DNA of 64,000 nucleotides from the NCBI GenBank assembly GCA_018388625.1, contig CP074402.1, positions 4,092,001-4,156,000 of the forward strand, read 5' to 3'. Position 1 is the stretch's first letter. Every line of letters starts with the position of its first letter. Shown in pieces: positions 52,139-62,470 of the stretch. The notes under the pieces were generated by a model, which had not been told where the DNA came from, searched no databases, and was given only the letters and a program-made list of their open reading frames with translations. The position numbers were made by a program, and so were the translations under genes. This stretch comes from Nocardiopsis eucommiae (GTDB taxonomy: Bacteria; Actinomycetota; Actinomycetes; Streptosporangiales; Streptosporangiaceae).

Positions 52139-53520
52139 ATGAGCGGCGCGAACTTCCTCCAGCTCCACACCCTCGACGTCCCACGCGGCCGACGGGTGAG
52201 CTGGCTCGTGGAGCGGGTCCGGACCGCCCTCCGGGACGGCCGCGTGGAACCGGGCACCCGTGTGCCACCCACCCGTGCGCTGGCTGAGGAACTGGGCGTG
52301 GCCCGGGGAACCGTGGTCGAGGCCTACCGCAGACTCACCGAGGAGGGCCTGCTCACCGCCAACAGGGGCGGCGGCACCGTGGTGAGCGCGAGCCCACCGC
52401 CGCCGACCGCGTTCAGGTCGCGGGAGCCGAGGGCCGAGCCGGACCTGCTCGACATCTCCACCGGCACCCCCGACCTCAGCGCCTTCCCCCGCGCGGCCTG
52501 GCTCCGGGCGGAGGAGGGCGTCCTGTCCGGGTCCGACGGTCGCGCGCTCACCTACGCACCGGCCCAGGGCACGCTCGCGCTCCGCACCGAACTCTCCTCC
52601 TGGCTGGCCCGCAGCCGAGGCGTCCTCGCCCCTCCCGACCGGATCATCGTCACCGGCGGCGTCACCGGGGCGCTCGCCCTCCTGGCCCGCGTCCTGCACG
52701 ACCGGGGGCGCGGGACCGTCGCGGTCGAGGACCCGGGCGCCGAGGGCAACCGCCGCATCCTCGCCCACTGGTCGACCCCCACCGTCCCGGTCCGTGTCGA
52801 CCAGGAGGGACTGGTGGTGCACGAGCTCGCCGCGAGCGGGGCCCGGACCGCACTCGTCACCCCCGCCCACCAGTTCCCCACGGGGGTGGTCCTCTCACCC
52901 GCCCGCCGCCGCGCCCTGCTGACCTGGGCGGAGGAACGGGGCGGGCTGGTGGTCGAGGACGACTACGACGCGGAGTACCGGTACGACCGCCGCCCCGTGC
53001 GCGCGCTGCACAGCATGGCCCCCGAGCGCGTCGCCCACGTGTCGAGCCTCTCCAAGACCCTCGGGCCGGGGCTGCGGCTCGGCTGGCTGGTCGCCCCGTC
53101 CGACCTCCACGACGACCTCGTCCGGGCCCGCTGGGGCACCGACCTCGGCTCCCCCGTGCTGCCCCAGTTGGCGTTGGCCGAGCTCCTGCGCTCCGGAGCG
53201 TTGGAACGGCACCTGCGCACCATGCGGACCCGCCACCGCAGGCGTCGGGACACGGCCGTCCGGGCCGTGGCCGAGCACCTCCCCGGAGCGGTGGTCGAGG
53301 GGTGGCCGCCGGAATCCACCTGCTGGTCCTGCTTCCGGAGCACGTGGACGACGCCGTCCTGGCCGAACGCGCCCGCGAGGAGGGGATCAGGGTGGAGCCG
53401 CTGTCGTCCCTGCGCGCCGTCCCGGGGCCGCCGGGGGTGGTGGTCTCCTACGGAACCCATCCGCCCGCGCGGCTGGCGGCGGCGATCGCCGTGCTCGGCG
53501 GACTCCTCCGCCGCCCCTGA
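52139..53520 (+). CDS. MocR/PdxR-type GntR regulator with aminotransferase domain (frameshifted)
   Basis: About 460 residues. An N-terminal GntR helix-turn-helix (SWLVERVRTALRDGRVEPGTRVPPTRALAEELGVARGTVVEAYRRL) is joined to a fold-type I aminotransferase domain: TGGVTGALALLARVL, VEDPGAEGNRRIL, TPAHQFPTGVVLSPARR, EDDYDAEYRYDRRPV, and the PLP lysine in SSLSKTLGPGLRLGWLV. The final 70 residues (GIHLLVLLPEHVDDAV) are in another frame; one G is missing from the run at 53299-53302. Such regulators sense PLP or an amine. The convergent LysE exporter is adjacent. Confidence 0.9.
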
Positions 53521-53545
53521 ACGGCGCGATCCCGCCCCGGGGGTC

Positions 53546-54154
53546 TCAGACCACCAGGGCGAGGTGGGCGGCCATCGCGACGAAGCACAGCGCGAAGACC
53601 CTGCCGACCACCCTCATCACCCCCGGACGGGCGGCCACGCGCTCGCTGACCAGGGCCGCTCCCAGACCGTAGCCGACGAAGACCACCAGGGTGACGGCCA
53701 TGAACACGGCGCTGAGCAGGACCATCCGCTGGAGTGCGTCCGGCGCTCCCGTGTCCACGAACACCGGCAGGAAGGCCAGGAAGAAGACGCTCAGTTTGGG
53801 GTTGAGCAGGTTCACCAGGAGGGCACCGGTGAGGGTCGCCCGGTACGAGGGTGCCGTGCTCCCGCCCGACGGTTTCAGGGCTCCCGTCCCCGTCCAGCTC
53901 CCCCAGGCCATGTACAGCAGGTAGGCCACTCCCAGCCAGCGGACGGCGGCGAAGGCCACGGGGCTGGCCGCGAGCAGCGCGGCCGCGCCGGTCAGCGCGA
54001 GGAGCACGTGCGGCAGCAGGCCCAGGGTGCAGGCGACCGCGGCCACCACCCCCGCTCGCGCTCCCCTGGAGAGGGAGGCGGCCAGGGTGAACACCACGCC
54101 GGGTCCGGGCGTGAGGGTCAGGACGAGGGACGTCAGAAGGAACTCGGTGGTCAC
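53546..54154 (-). CDS. LysE/RhtB family amino-acid exporter
   Basis: 202 residues from the GTG at 54154, preceded by GAGGGTGGGGA (the ATG at 54175 is the longer option). About six helices; the family signature is clear: TLTPGPGVVFTLAASLSRGARAG near the N-terminus, VRWLGVAYLLYMAWGSW, and LTGALLVNLLNPKLSVFFLAFLPVFVD. It exports an amino acid or related small molecule across the membrane. It is convergent with the MocR regulator, which may respond to the same metabolite (inference). Intact. Confidence 0.9.
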   Translation of the reverse strand: MTTEFLLTSLVLTLTPGPGVVFTLAASLSRGARAGVVAAVACTLGLLPHVLLALTGAAALLAASPVAFAAVRWLGVAYLLYMAWGSWTGTGALKPSGGSTAPSYRATLTGALLVNLLNPKLSVFFLAFLPVFVDTGAPDALQRMVLLSAVFMAVTLVVFVGYGLGAALVSERVAARPGVMRVVGRVFALCFVAMAAHLALVV

Positions 54155-54245
54155 TCCCCACCCTCGCGCCAGCATGGTCTGGTCGGAAGAGCCAAACCGG
54201 GACGCTGTGAGTGGTCCAAACCTTCCCGGGCGGCGCCAACGCCGA

Positions 54246-54282
54246 ACGGCCGCCCCTCCCCGGGTCGGGGAAGGACGGCCGC
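54246..54282 (-). terminator. Terminator of glyS
   Basis: CGGCCG-cccct-CCCCG and CGGGG-aagga-CGGCCG arms, a GC-rich hairpin 20 bases after the glyS stop codon. Confidence 0.6.
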
Positions 54283-54302
54283 GGGTGTCGCGGGCTCCGG
54301 CG

Positions 54303-55690
54303 CTAGCAGCCGGGCAGACGCTCCAGCAGGTACATCTCCACGCGGTCCAGGGACACGCGCTCCTGCGACATGGTGTCGCGCTCGCGCACGGTCACCGCGT
54401 CGTCCTCAAGGGTGTCGAAGTCCACCGTCACGCAGAACGGGGTACCGATCTCGTCCTGACGGCGGTAGCGGCGGCCGATCGCGCCCGCGTCGTCGAACTC
54501 CACGTTCCAACGCTTGCGCAGCAGCGCGGCGAGGTCGCGGGCCTTGGGCGAGAGGTCGGCGTTGCGCGAGAGCGGCAGGACGGCGGCCTTGACCGGCGAC
54601 AGGCGCGGGTCCAGGCGCATCACGGCGCGCTTCTCCAGCTTGCCCTTGGCGTTGGGCGCCTCGTCGACGTTGTAGGCGTCGAGCATGAACGTGAGCACCG
54701 CCCGGTCGACACCGGCCGCGGGCTCGATGACGTAGGGGATGTAGCGCTCGTTGTTCTCCTGGTCGAAGTAGGACAGGTCGACACCGGAGGCCTCGGCGTG
54801 CGTCTTGAGGTCGTAGTCCGTCCGGTTGGCGACGCCCTCCAGCTCGCCCCACTCGCTGCCCTGGAAGTTGAACCGGTACTCGATGTCCACGGTCCGCTTG
54901 GAGTAGTGGGAGAGCTTGTCCTGGGGGTGCTCGTACAGCCGCAGGTTGTCCTTGGCGATGCCCAGGTCCAGGTACCACTGGTGGCGCTGGTCGATCCAGT
55001 ACTGGTGCCACTCCTCGTCACTGCCCGGCTTGACGAAGAACTCCATCTCCATCTGCTCGAACTCACGGGTCCGGAAGATGAAGTTTCCGGGGTGATCTCG
55101 TTGCGGAAGGACTTGCCGATCTGGCCGATGCCGAAGGGGACCTTGCGGCGGGCGCTCTGCTCGACGTTCTTGTAGTTGATGAAGATGCCCTGCGCCGTCT
55201 CCGGACGCAGGTAGGCCAGGCCCTTCTCGTCCTGGACCGGGCCCAGGTAGGTGCGCAGGAGGCCGTTGAACATCCGCGGCTCGGTGAAGGAGGCCTTGGC
55301 GCCGCAGTTGGGGCAGGCGATCGCGGCCAGGCCGTCGGCGGGCTCCTTGCCGTGCTTCTCCTCGTAGGCCTCGATGAGGTGGTCGGCCCGGAAGCGCTTG
55401 TGGCAGGACTGGCACTCGGTGAGCGGGTCCACGAAGGCCGTCACGTGGCCGGAGGCCTCCCAGACCTCGCGGGCCAGGATCACGCTGGAGTCGAGGCCGA
55501 CGATGTCGTCCCGCTCCTGCACCATCGAACGCCACCACTGGCGCTTGACGTTGTTCTTCAGCTCCACGCCCAGGGGGCCGTAGTCCCAGGCGGCGCGCAG
55601 ACCTCCGTAGATCTCACTGGAGGGGTAGACCAGACCTCGGCGCTTGGCGAGGTTGACCAGTGCGTCCATTGCCTCTGACTTGGCGGCCAT
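54303..55690 (-). CDS. glyS: Glycyl-tRNA synthetase, homodimeric type (frameshifted)
   Basis: Charges tRNA-Gly with glycine; essential. About 462 residues from ATG 55690 (GGAGAG site). Class II motifs: motif 1 region [24 protein letters not shown]-like [11 protein letters not shown], motif 2 KSFRNEITP followed in the repaired frame by [19 protein letters not shown], then [17 protein letters not shown] and the anticodon-binding domain [35 protein letters not shown] zinc-binding CQSCHKRF and CPNCGAK pair lies near residue 95-140. One base is missing at GGGG 55089-55092. A real knock-out is not plausible. Confidence 0.95.
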
Positions 55691-55892
55691 GGGTGACTCT
55701 CCATCCGGCTGGCGGTCGGTGGATCGCTGTTCGCGATACATCGTCGGTTCTGTGGGGAGGCGGTCCGCGCGCGGAGCCACGGGTGTGGCGCTCCGGGAGA
55801 CCGCTTCCCACCAGGCTAGAGCAATCCGGAGGCGGGTGCGCACTCTTTGTGCGGGGCCCGCCCGGTCCCCTGTCGGAGGAGGGCTCCGGGTG

Positions 55893-56189
55893 TCAGGACG
55901 GCGCCTCACCGCCGGTGAGGATCTCGAAGGCGGTGGGTTCGTCGATGGCCCGGGAGAGCAGCGGGACGGCGGTGACCTTGACGTCGAAGTCGGACAGCGC
56001 CCGCCGGTAGAACCCGGCACCGTCCCACTCGGTGACCACGGTCCACAGCGTGGGTTCGTCGGCGGCGCGGCCGATGCGGTGGCACCGGAACCCCGGACGC
56101 TGGGCCAGGACCGCCACGGCGGCGTCGGCGTCGGTTCGGAAGGCCTCGGTGTCGGCCTCGGGCACGGAGTATCGGGTGATGACGATCAC
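55893..56189 (-). CDS. Antibiotic biosynthesis monooxygenase (ABM) domain protein
   Basis: 98 residues, intact. It is a ferredoxin-like ABM fold: [42 protein letters not shown], then [27 protein letters not shown] and [16 protein letters not shown]. Members range from quinone-forming monooxygenases to haem-degrading and unknown-function enzymes. It lies between glyS and the TagF-like gene on the same strand, separated from the latter by a strong terminator, so it has its own promoter. Substrate unknown. Confidence 0.85.
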   Translation of the reverse strand: MIVITRYSVPEADTEAFRTDADAAVAVLAQRPGFRCHRIGRAADEPTLWTVVTEWDGAGFYRRALSDFDVKVTAVPLLSRAIDEPTAFEILTGGEAPS

Positions 56190-56211
56190 CCGACCATTGT
56201 GGCGCAGACAC

Positions 56212-56254
56212 GGGAGTGGGCCGCCCCGGAGGTGCTCCGGGGCGGCCCACTCCC
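56212..56254 (-). terminator. Exceptionally strong hairpin terminator
   Basis: A perfect 20-base stem (GGGAGTGGGCCGCCCCGGAG and its complement) with a GTG loop, directly after the stop of the large TagF-like gene. Confidence 0.85.
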
Positions 56255-56256
56255 GG

Positions 56257-59200
56257 TCACCGTTCCTTGCCGAATACGCGGTCCACGACCCTGGCGGAGG
56301 CGTTGCCGTCGTCCAGGGGGCAGAACTGGTCCACGAACGACCGGTAGGAGGCGGCGCTGCGCCCGGCGACCTCGTCGATGTCCAGCAGGGACTCGATGAC
56401 GTCGTCGGAGCGGGTCAGCAGCGGTCCGGGCGCGGTCTCCTCGAAGTCGAAGTAGAACCCGCGCAGGTTGTCCCGGTAGCTCTCCAGGTCGTAGGTGAAG
56501 AAGAGCATGGGACGGCCCGTGTTGGCGAAGTCGAACATCATCGACGAGTAGTCCGTGATCAGCACGTCGGTGATCAGGAAGAGCTCCATGATCTCCGGGT
56601 ACAGGGACACGTCGTGGACGAAGCCCTCCCCACGATCGGGACGCTGTCCACCACGCGGGGGTGGCGGCGCACCAGCAGCACGTGGTCGTCACCGAGCTTC
56701 TCGTACATGCGGCGCAGGTCCAGGTGCAGGTCCAGCTTGTGCTTGCCGCGCGTGTAGTACTTGTCGTCCCGCCAGGTGGGCGCGTAGAGGACCACCTTCT
56801 TGCCCTCGGGCAGGCCGAGCAGGCGCCGGGTGCGCTCCGCGATGGCCTCGCGTTCCGGTGAGAAGAAGATGTCGTTGCGCGGGTAGCCGGTCTCCAGGAC
56901 CTCGCCCTCGAAGCGGAAGGCGCTGCGCAGGATCGGCGTGGCCCAGGGGCTCGGGGAGACCAGGTAGTCCCACTGCCGGGTCTCCCACGCGAGCTTGTCG
57001 AAGTAGTCGCGCGACTTGCCCCGGATGTTCTCCACGTCGAAGCCGATGCGCTTGAGCATGGACCCGTGCCAGGTCTGCACGACCACCTGGTCCGGGTGGC
57101 GGTGGAACCAGGCGGGCTGCCGGGAGTTGCTGACCAGGTACCGGCTGCGGGCCAGTTCCCGGAAGTACTCCTCGCCCTTGTGCCGGACCGGGGTGAGGCC
57201 GTCGGGCAGACGGACCTGTCCGTCCGCGACCAGCCAGGACATCGGGTAGTCGGCCCACTGGTCGCGCTTGCGCAGCTCGGCGTAGAGGCTCTGCGGGCTG
57301 TCCGAGTACTGGCGCCCGGTGTAGGTGTCGAAGAGGATGCCCTCGGTGACCGGTTCCGCGCGCTGGGCCGGGTAGAAGGTCTCGCGGAGCTCGCGCTGGG
57401 CGAAGGCGCCGCGTTCGGCGGGGCGCAGGTCGGTGCCGACCTGGAGCACGGGGATGCCGCGCCCCTGGTAGGAGAGCGTGTAGGAGCGCTCGGGGCTCTC
57501 CGTCTCGATGGGCAGGTCGTGGATGAGCGCGTCGGTGAACTCCACGCCCACGTCCACGCTGGAGGACTCGTCGCCCTCTCCTGTGGCCTCCTCGCTGACC
57601 CGCGCCCACAGTTGGTAGGAGCCGGTGGACAGGGACAGCTCGCCGGACAGGGTGGCGATGCGGGAGGGGTCGAACCGGGCGGTGAACCGGTTCCCGGACC
57701 GCTCCACGGTGAGCTGGTGCTCCTCGTCACGGCCGCGTGCCTTGGCCACCACGCTCAGTTCGTTGCCCGGGGAGAACTCGCCGCCGAGGACCAGGACCCG
57801 CTCCTGCCACTCCGCCCGGTCCACCCAGGGGTGGGCCCGGCCGGCGCGCAGTTTGAGGTGTCCGGTGAAGGTGCGCTGCACCGCCAGCTGCTGCTGCGCG
57901 CCCTCGGAGTCGTAGGCGGTGGTGCGGACCTCGTCGGGCAGGACCAGGGGGACGGTGCGCTGGTCGGCGGTGACCAGGTGGGCGTCCCACTCCTCCTGGC
58001 GGATCACGCCTCCGCACTCGCTGAGGCTGCGGGCGAAGAGCTCCTCGGCCCGCACCCTGGCCTCGAAGCGGCCGCTCTGGATGGTGACCGGGTAGCTGAG
58101 CCGCGCCGTGCCGGGACGGCGCACCAGCCGGAGCTCGGTGGCCTCGGCGGCGGGCGCGGACAGCAGTTCGCCGCCCAGGGTGAGTTCGGCGGTGCGGACG
58201 TCGAAGTGGTGCTCGGTGACCTGGGCGCGCGCGGGTTCGACGGCGATGACCAGGTGCCGGTCCCGGTTCCAGTGCGGGCGTACCCACACGTCGTCGCCGA
58301 CGCTCTGGTACCCGGGCCGCTCGGGCGGGCCGGGGACCGGGCTGGAGACGATGCGGCGGCGGGCCAGGCTGCGGTTGAACACCACCAGCTCGATCTTCCA
58401 CTCGCCGGGCTCCCAGCCGCCGGAGCCGCGCAGACGGCGCGGGTCCACGACGACGGTGAAGCCGCCGTAGTCGTGGCGGGCGGAGTCGGGGAGGTCGGGC
58501 AGCCGGTACTCGGCGGCCAGACGGGTCCGCACGGGGACACGGACGCGGCGCTTGGTGGCGGTGTTGACCACGAAGGCGACCACGTGCTGCTGCCAGCGCT
58601 TGCGGGCCCGCAGGTTCCGGATACCGATCCGCCCGCTGACGTGCAGTCGACCGTCCTCCCAGTGGATGTCCTCGGTCTTCTGCCGGACCTTGATCTCGTC
58701 CTCGAGGCGGTAGATCTCCTTGGGGACCGCCTTGGCCGGGTCCTTCGCCTCGAAGAAGGGGTAGCGGACGTAGTAGCCGAGCCCCTGCCGGACGACCGTG
58801 GCCTTCTTGATCTCGACGCTCTTGGCGAAGGTGGCGACCTCCAGCACGTCGTCCAGGCGCCGCTTGCGCACCAGGTGGTACAGGAGGCGGTCCAGCACGT
58901 TGAGGCCGCGCAGGAGGCTGTCCGGGACGTGGTCGAGGTAGGTGTTGAGCAGGTCGAGGACGGTCTCGCGGACCTCCTGGTCCGCGTCGTCGAGCCGCAG
59001 GAGGAGGCGGTGGAGCTCGCCCTGGAGGCGGATGCGGTCCCACAGTTCGCGGTCGGCGGTGGTGAGGTCGGCGCCGAGTTCGCGCATGGTGGTGACGCGA
59101 CGCGTGAGTGCCGCGCTCTCCAGGGGTGTGACCTTCTTCTCGCGTTCGCGCATCAGCAGCACGGGGGCGGGCAGGACGTCGACTGCCTGGGCGAGCAGGG

Positions 59201-59971
59201 TCGCGCGGCCGATGGCGAGGTCGGTGTCCTCCCTGGCCACGGCGTGGTCGGGCAGGGAGTCCCAGAACTCCCGGCGCCAGAGGCGGTTGCCCAGGGTGGC
59301 GTCCGCGATCAGGCCGGGGACCGCCCTGGGGTCCTCGGCGAGCCGCTGGCGGCCGAACTTGCGGTGGGCCTTGGAGGGCGCGGCGCCGAGTTCGTTGAAC
59401 TGGTGGACGTTGCCGATGACCAGGTCGGAGCGGGTGTCGGCCGCGCTCTGGGCCAGGTGGGCGAGCGCGTAGGCGGTCAGCGCGTCGGAGCCGGTGAGGA
59501 AGAGCAGGTGGCTGCCGGTGGCGGCGGCGGCCCCCGGGAGCGTGCCCTGGCGTGGTCCGGGGCCGGTTCTCCGGTGAGGAGGGTGACGCGCAGTCCGGCG
59601 GGCGGTGTGGCCGCGAAGGCGGTGGCGGTGGCCAGCCCGTCCTCGCGCGCGGACTCGACGGCCTCGTCCCCCTGGTCGTTCTCCTCCGGGACGGACTCGT
59701 CGGAGGCGTCGGCGGCGGTCGCCTCGTCGTCCCCGTTCGTGTCCGGGTCGGTGGTCCCGGGGTCGGCCGGTGTCGGTCCGGCGTCGCCGTTGGTGGTTCG
59801 GACCGGCGCGAGGACGACCTCGACGTCCGGCTGTGCGGCGCCCTCGCGCGCCGCCGCCCCGGTCTGGCTCTCGTCACGTTGACGGGCCAGCGAGTCGAGG
59901 CAGTTCTGCAAGTGTGGTTCGGTGACGTCGAACGTCACGACGACTGTGGGTTCGGGCACGGAAGTTGACAC
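56257..59971 (-). CDS. Large TagF-like CDP-glycerol glycerophosphotransferase with N-terminal glycosyltransferase-2 domain (frameshifted)
   Basis: About 1,238 residues. The N-terminal 250 residues resemble a GT2 domain (PTVVVTFDVTEPHLQNCLDSL, TGSHLLFLTGSDALTAY, NRLWRREFWDSLPDH), interrupted by about 50 acidic low-complexity residues. A middle beta-rich region leads to the TagF-type polymerase domain: VVQTWHGSMLKRIGFD, WDYLVSPSPWATPILRSAF, LETGYPRNDIFF, VVLYAPTWRDDKYY, and, after repair, ELFLITDVLITDYSSMMFDF. Base losses at 59559-59562 and 56628-56631 divide it. It polymerises or adds glycerol/ribitol phosphate to wall teichoic acid. GTG start at 59971, with GTG 59959 an alternative. Confidence 0.88.
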
Positions 59972-59983
59972 CCTCCGGAGGGT
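59970..59983. promoter_or_regulatory. Palindrome over the start region of the TagF-like gene
   Basis: ACCCTCCGGAGGGT, a perfect 14-base palindrome that includes the GGAGG sequence and abuts the GTG start. In the mRNA it can fold as a 5-base stem with a CCGG loop, hiding the ribosome-binding site. Confidence 0.4.
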
Positions 59984-60296
59984 TCGTCTCTACACGACGT
60001 GCGGGCACCGTGGTGCGGACGGTCCGCATGGAACAGACGGCCAGTAACTGAATGTAGACGGTTCACGACCCGTCTCGTGTCGAACCCGGAACAGTCGGGG
60101 GTGCGGGTACGAGGGGAGATGCGCGGCGTTCGCCGCGCCTGTGCCCGGCGCTGTGCCAGGGCCCTGCACTAGGGTCTGATCCAGGATTATCACAGGCCCC
60201 GGGACACGGTGCGCACACCGACCACCCCCGAGGCGTCCGGGCGGGGGTGCGAGGACGTCGCGGAAACCGGGACACAGCGAAGAGGAACAGGCGGCG
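59984..60296. other. Intergenic region with hairpin and -10 box
   Basis: About 310 bases between divergent genes; no ORF supported. It contains GCGCGGCG-tt-CGCCGCGC (60121-60138) and a TAGGGT -10-like box (60170-60175) about 120 bases upstream of the small membrane protein gene. Confidence 0.4.
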
Positions 60297-60667
60297 ATGG
60301 CCTCTCCCGAGCACGAGGACGAACAGCGACGGCCCTCCTACGGGCGGCCCCTCCCCCGGGTGACTCCCTGTTCACCCCGGGCGCGGGGAGGTTGCGCGGC
60401 GAGGTGGAGCGGAGGAGCGCGGTACCGCTGGTGTGGCTGCACCAGCGGCCGGGGTGGCTCCCGCCGGTGGTGTTGGGGGCGCTGTTCCTCGCGGGGCTGA
60501 TGGCCCCGGGTTGGCTGGGTGCCCCGTGCCTGTTGCTGGTGGCGGCGGTCTTCGGTTGGTTGGCCTTCCTGACCTGGCCCTCGCTCCAGCGGCAGCAGCG
60601 GGTGCCCCGGGTCCTGATGATCGTGGTGGTGCTGGTGTTGGCTGTGGCGAGGGTGCTGGGCTTCTGA
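60297..60667 (+). CDS. Small membrane protein, DUF6703-like (frameshifted)
   Basis: About 123 residues. ATG at 60297 after an AGAGGAAC site (MASPEHEDEQRRPSYGRPLP). One C is missing from the run at 60353-60357. After repair it continues DSLFTPGAGRLRGEVERRS, PLVWLHQRPGW and three hydrophobic helices (PPVVLGALFLAGLMAPGWLG, LLLVAAVFGWLAFLTW, VLMIVVVLVLAVARVLGF). This small actinobacterial membrane family is of unknown function. It ends 67 bases before znuC, on the same strand, but the Zur-box between suggests separate control. Confidence 0.72.
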
Positions 60668-60700
60668 GGACAGGAGGACTCCCGCCTCCCTTGCCAGTTT

Positions 60701-60715
60701 TGACAATCATTTTCG
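60701..60715 (+). promoter_or_regulatory. Zur-box
   Basis: TGACAATCATTTTCG matches the actinobacterial Zur consensus TGAAAATCATTTTCA at 13 of 15 positions. It lies 19 bases upstream of the znuC GTG, in an AT-rich patch of otherwise GC-rich DNA. Zinc-bound Zur would repress the znuC-znuB-zur operon. Confidence 0.8.
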
Positions 60716-60734
60716 TTTTCGTGATAATGAAGCA

Positions 60735-61580
60735 GTGTCTGCCCAGTTCACGGAGGACGGGGCTCCGAGCCCCGACACCCCGCCCGCCTTCCAGGCCGTC
60801 GACGCGCACGCCGCCTACGACGGCGTCACCGTCCTCGACGGCGTGAGCCTCGACGTCCCCGCGGGTCAGACCATGGCCGTTCTCGGACCCAACGGTTCGG
60901 GCAAGTCCACGCTGATGCGCGCGATGCTCGGCGTCGTGCCCCTCACCTCCGGACGGATCCTCCTCCACGGGACGCCGCTGCGCCGGTTCCGGGACTGGCG
61001 GCGGATCGGCTACGTCCCCCAGCGGCTCACCGCCGGGGGAGCCGTGCCCGCCACCGTGCGCGAGATCGTCGCCTCCGGGCAGGTCGCCCGGCGCCGCCGC
61101 CTCTCCCTGCCCACGCGGGCCGACCGCGCCGCCGTCGACGACGCCCTCGCCACCGTGGACCTGTCCGACCGCGCCGGCGACGCCGTGCGCGAGCTCTCGG
61201 GCGGCCAGCAGCAACGGGTGCTGATCGCCCGCGCGCTGGCCGGACGCCCGGACACCTTCGTGATGGACGAGCCCATGGCCGGGGTGGACGCGGAGAACCA
61301 GCGCGCCCTGGCCCGCGCCATCACCCACCTGCGTGACCAGGGCAGCACCGTGGTCCTGGTGCTGCACGAGCTGGGCCCGCTGGAGGAGGTCATCGAGCGC
61401 GCGGTCGTGCTGGAGCACGGCCGGATCGTGCACGACGGCCCGCCGCCCGAGGCCACCGGCGAGTGCGCGCGCCCCGGGCACGAGCACCAGCATCCGCACC
61501 CCGACCCCAACGATCCCGACCCCGCGCACGCCACCGCGCCCTCGGAGATGGTCCGCCTGGAGGTACCCCGCCGTGACTGA
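60735..61580 (+). CDS. znuC: Zinc ABC transporter ATP-binding protein
   Basis: 281 residues, intact, GTG start. ABC motifs: Walker A AVLGPNGSGKSTLMRAMLG, Q-loop GYVPQRL, signature ELSGGQQQRVLIARALA, Walker B TFVMDEPMAGVDAE, and the H-loop His in VVLVLHELGPLEE. The C-terminal tail is rich in His and Asp (PGHEHQHPHPDPNDPDP), often seen in zinc-handling proteins. It overlaps znuB by 8 bases and lies behind a Zur-box. Zinc is the most probable substrate; manganese is the alternative. Confidence 0.93.
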   Translation: MSAQFTEDGAPSPDTPPAFQAVDAHAAYDGVTVLDGVSLDVPAGQTMAVLGPNGSGKSTLMRAMLGVVPLTSGRILLHGTPLRRFRDWRRIGYVPQRLTAGGAVPATVREIVASGQVARRRRLSLPTRADRAAVDDALATVDLSDRAGDAVRELSGGQQQRVLIARALAGRPDTFVMDEPMAGVDAENQRALARAITHLRDQGSTVVLVLHELGPLEEVIERAVVLEHGRIVHDGPPPEATGECARPGHEHQHPHPDPNDPDPAHATAPSEMVRLEVPRRD

Positions 61581-62466
61581 GCTGCTCCAGTACGAGTTCA
61601 TGCGGCGCGCGCTGCTCGCCGCGGTGCTGGTCGGCCTGGTCACCCCGGTCATCGGCACCTTCCTGGTCCAGCGGCGGCTCGCCCTGCTGGGCGACGGGAT
61701 CGGTCACGTGGCCCTGACCGGTGTGGCCCTGGGCCTGCTCACGAGCACCTCACCGGTGCTCACGGCGGCGGTCGTGGCCACGCTGGGCGCCATCCTGATG
61801 GAGATGGTCCGGGTGCGCACGCGCACCAGCGGCGACGTGGCGCTGGCGCTGCTGTTCTACGGAGGCATCGCGGGCGGCGTGCTGCTCATCGGGCTGACCC
61901 CGGGGGCGAGCAACGCCACGCTCACCTCGTACCTGTTCGGTTCGGTCAGCACCGTGGGCGAGCAGGACATCTGGATCGTGGGCGTGCTCGCGGTGGGCGT
62001 GCTCGCGGTGCTGGCCGTCTTCGGCCGGGAGCTGTTCGTGCTGTGCCAGGACGAGGAGGTCGCCAGGGCCCACGGGTTGCCGGTGCGCTTCCTGAGCATC
62101 CTGCTGGCGGTGACCGCGGCGCTGACCGTGGTGATCGCGATGCGCGTGGTGGGTGTGCTGATGGTGAGCGCGTTGATGATCGTCCCGGTCGCCGCCGCGC
62201 AGCAGCTGAGCCGCAGCTTCCGGGTGACGATGGGGTTGGCGGTGCTGATCGGGCTGGTCTCCTCGCTCGGCGGGCTGACCACGGCCTTCTACTCCGACCT
62301 CGCGCCGGGGGCCACGATCGTGCTGCTCGCCCTCGCCGTCTTCTGCCTCGCCGTGTTGGTCGGCGGGGTCATGCGCCGCGTGACCAGGCGGCGGACACCG
62401 GCACCCCTGCATCCCGTGGCGGAGGGTCCGGCGGATACGATGCCCCAGACAGATCGGGGAGGGTGA
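61573..62466 (+). CDS. znuB: Zinc ABC transporter permease
   Basis: 297 residues, GTG at 61573, intact. An ABC-3 family permease with about eight helices: FMRRALLAAVLVGLVTPVIGTFLV at the start, RRLALLGDGIGHVALTGVAL (family signature), FGSVSTVGEQDIWIVGVLAV, and VVGVLMVSALMIVPVAAAQQLSRSF in the conserved C-terminal half. The C-terminal cytoplasmic tail is disordered. It forms the membrane channel with ZnuC and a solute-binding ZnuA, which is not encoded here. It ends 4 bases before the zur gene. Confidence 0.93.
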   Translation: MTELLQYEFMRRALLAAVLVGLVTPVIGTFLVQRRLALLGDGIGHVALTGVALGLLTSTSPVLTAAVVATLGAILMEMVRVRTRTSGDVALALLFYGGIAGGVLLIGLTPGASNATLTSYLFGSVSTVGEQDIWIVGVLAVGVLAVLAVFGRELFVLCQDEEVARAHGLPVRFLSILLAVTAALTVVIAMRVVGVLMVSALMIVPVAAAQQLSRSFRVTMGLAVLIGLVSSLGGLTTAFYSDLAPGATIVLLALAVFCLAVLVGGVMRRVTRRRTPAPLHPVAEGPADTMPQTDRGG

Positions 62467-62470
62467 CACC

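Noticed and set aside
53800..54592. Extended plus-strand frame beyond the MocR gene
   Set aside because: Opposite strand to the LysE and glyS genes; composition is typical of an antisense shadow.
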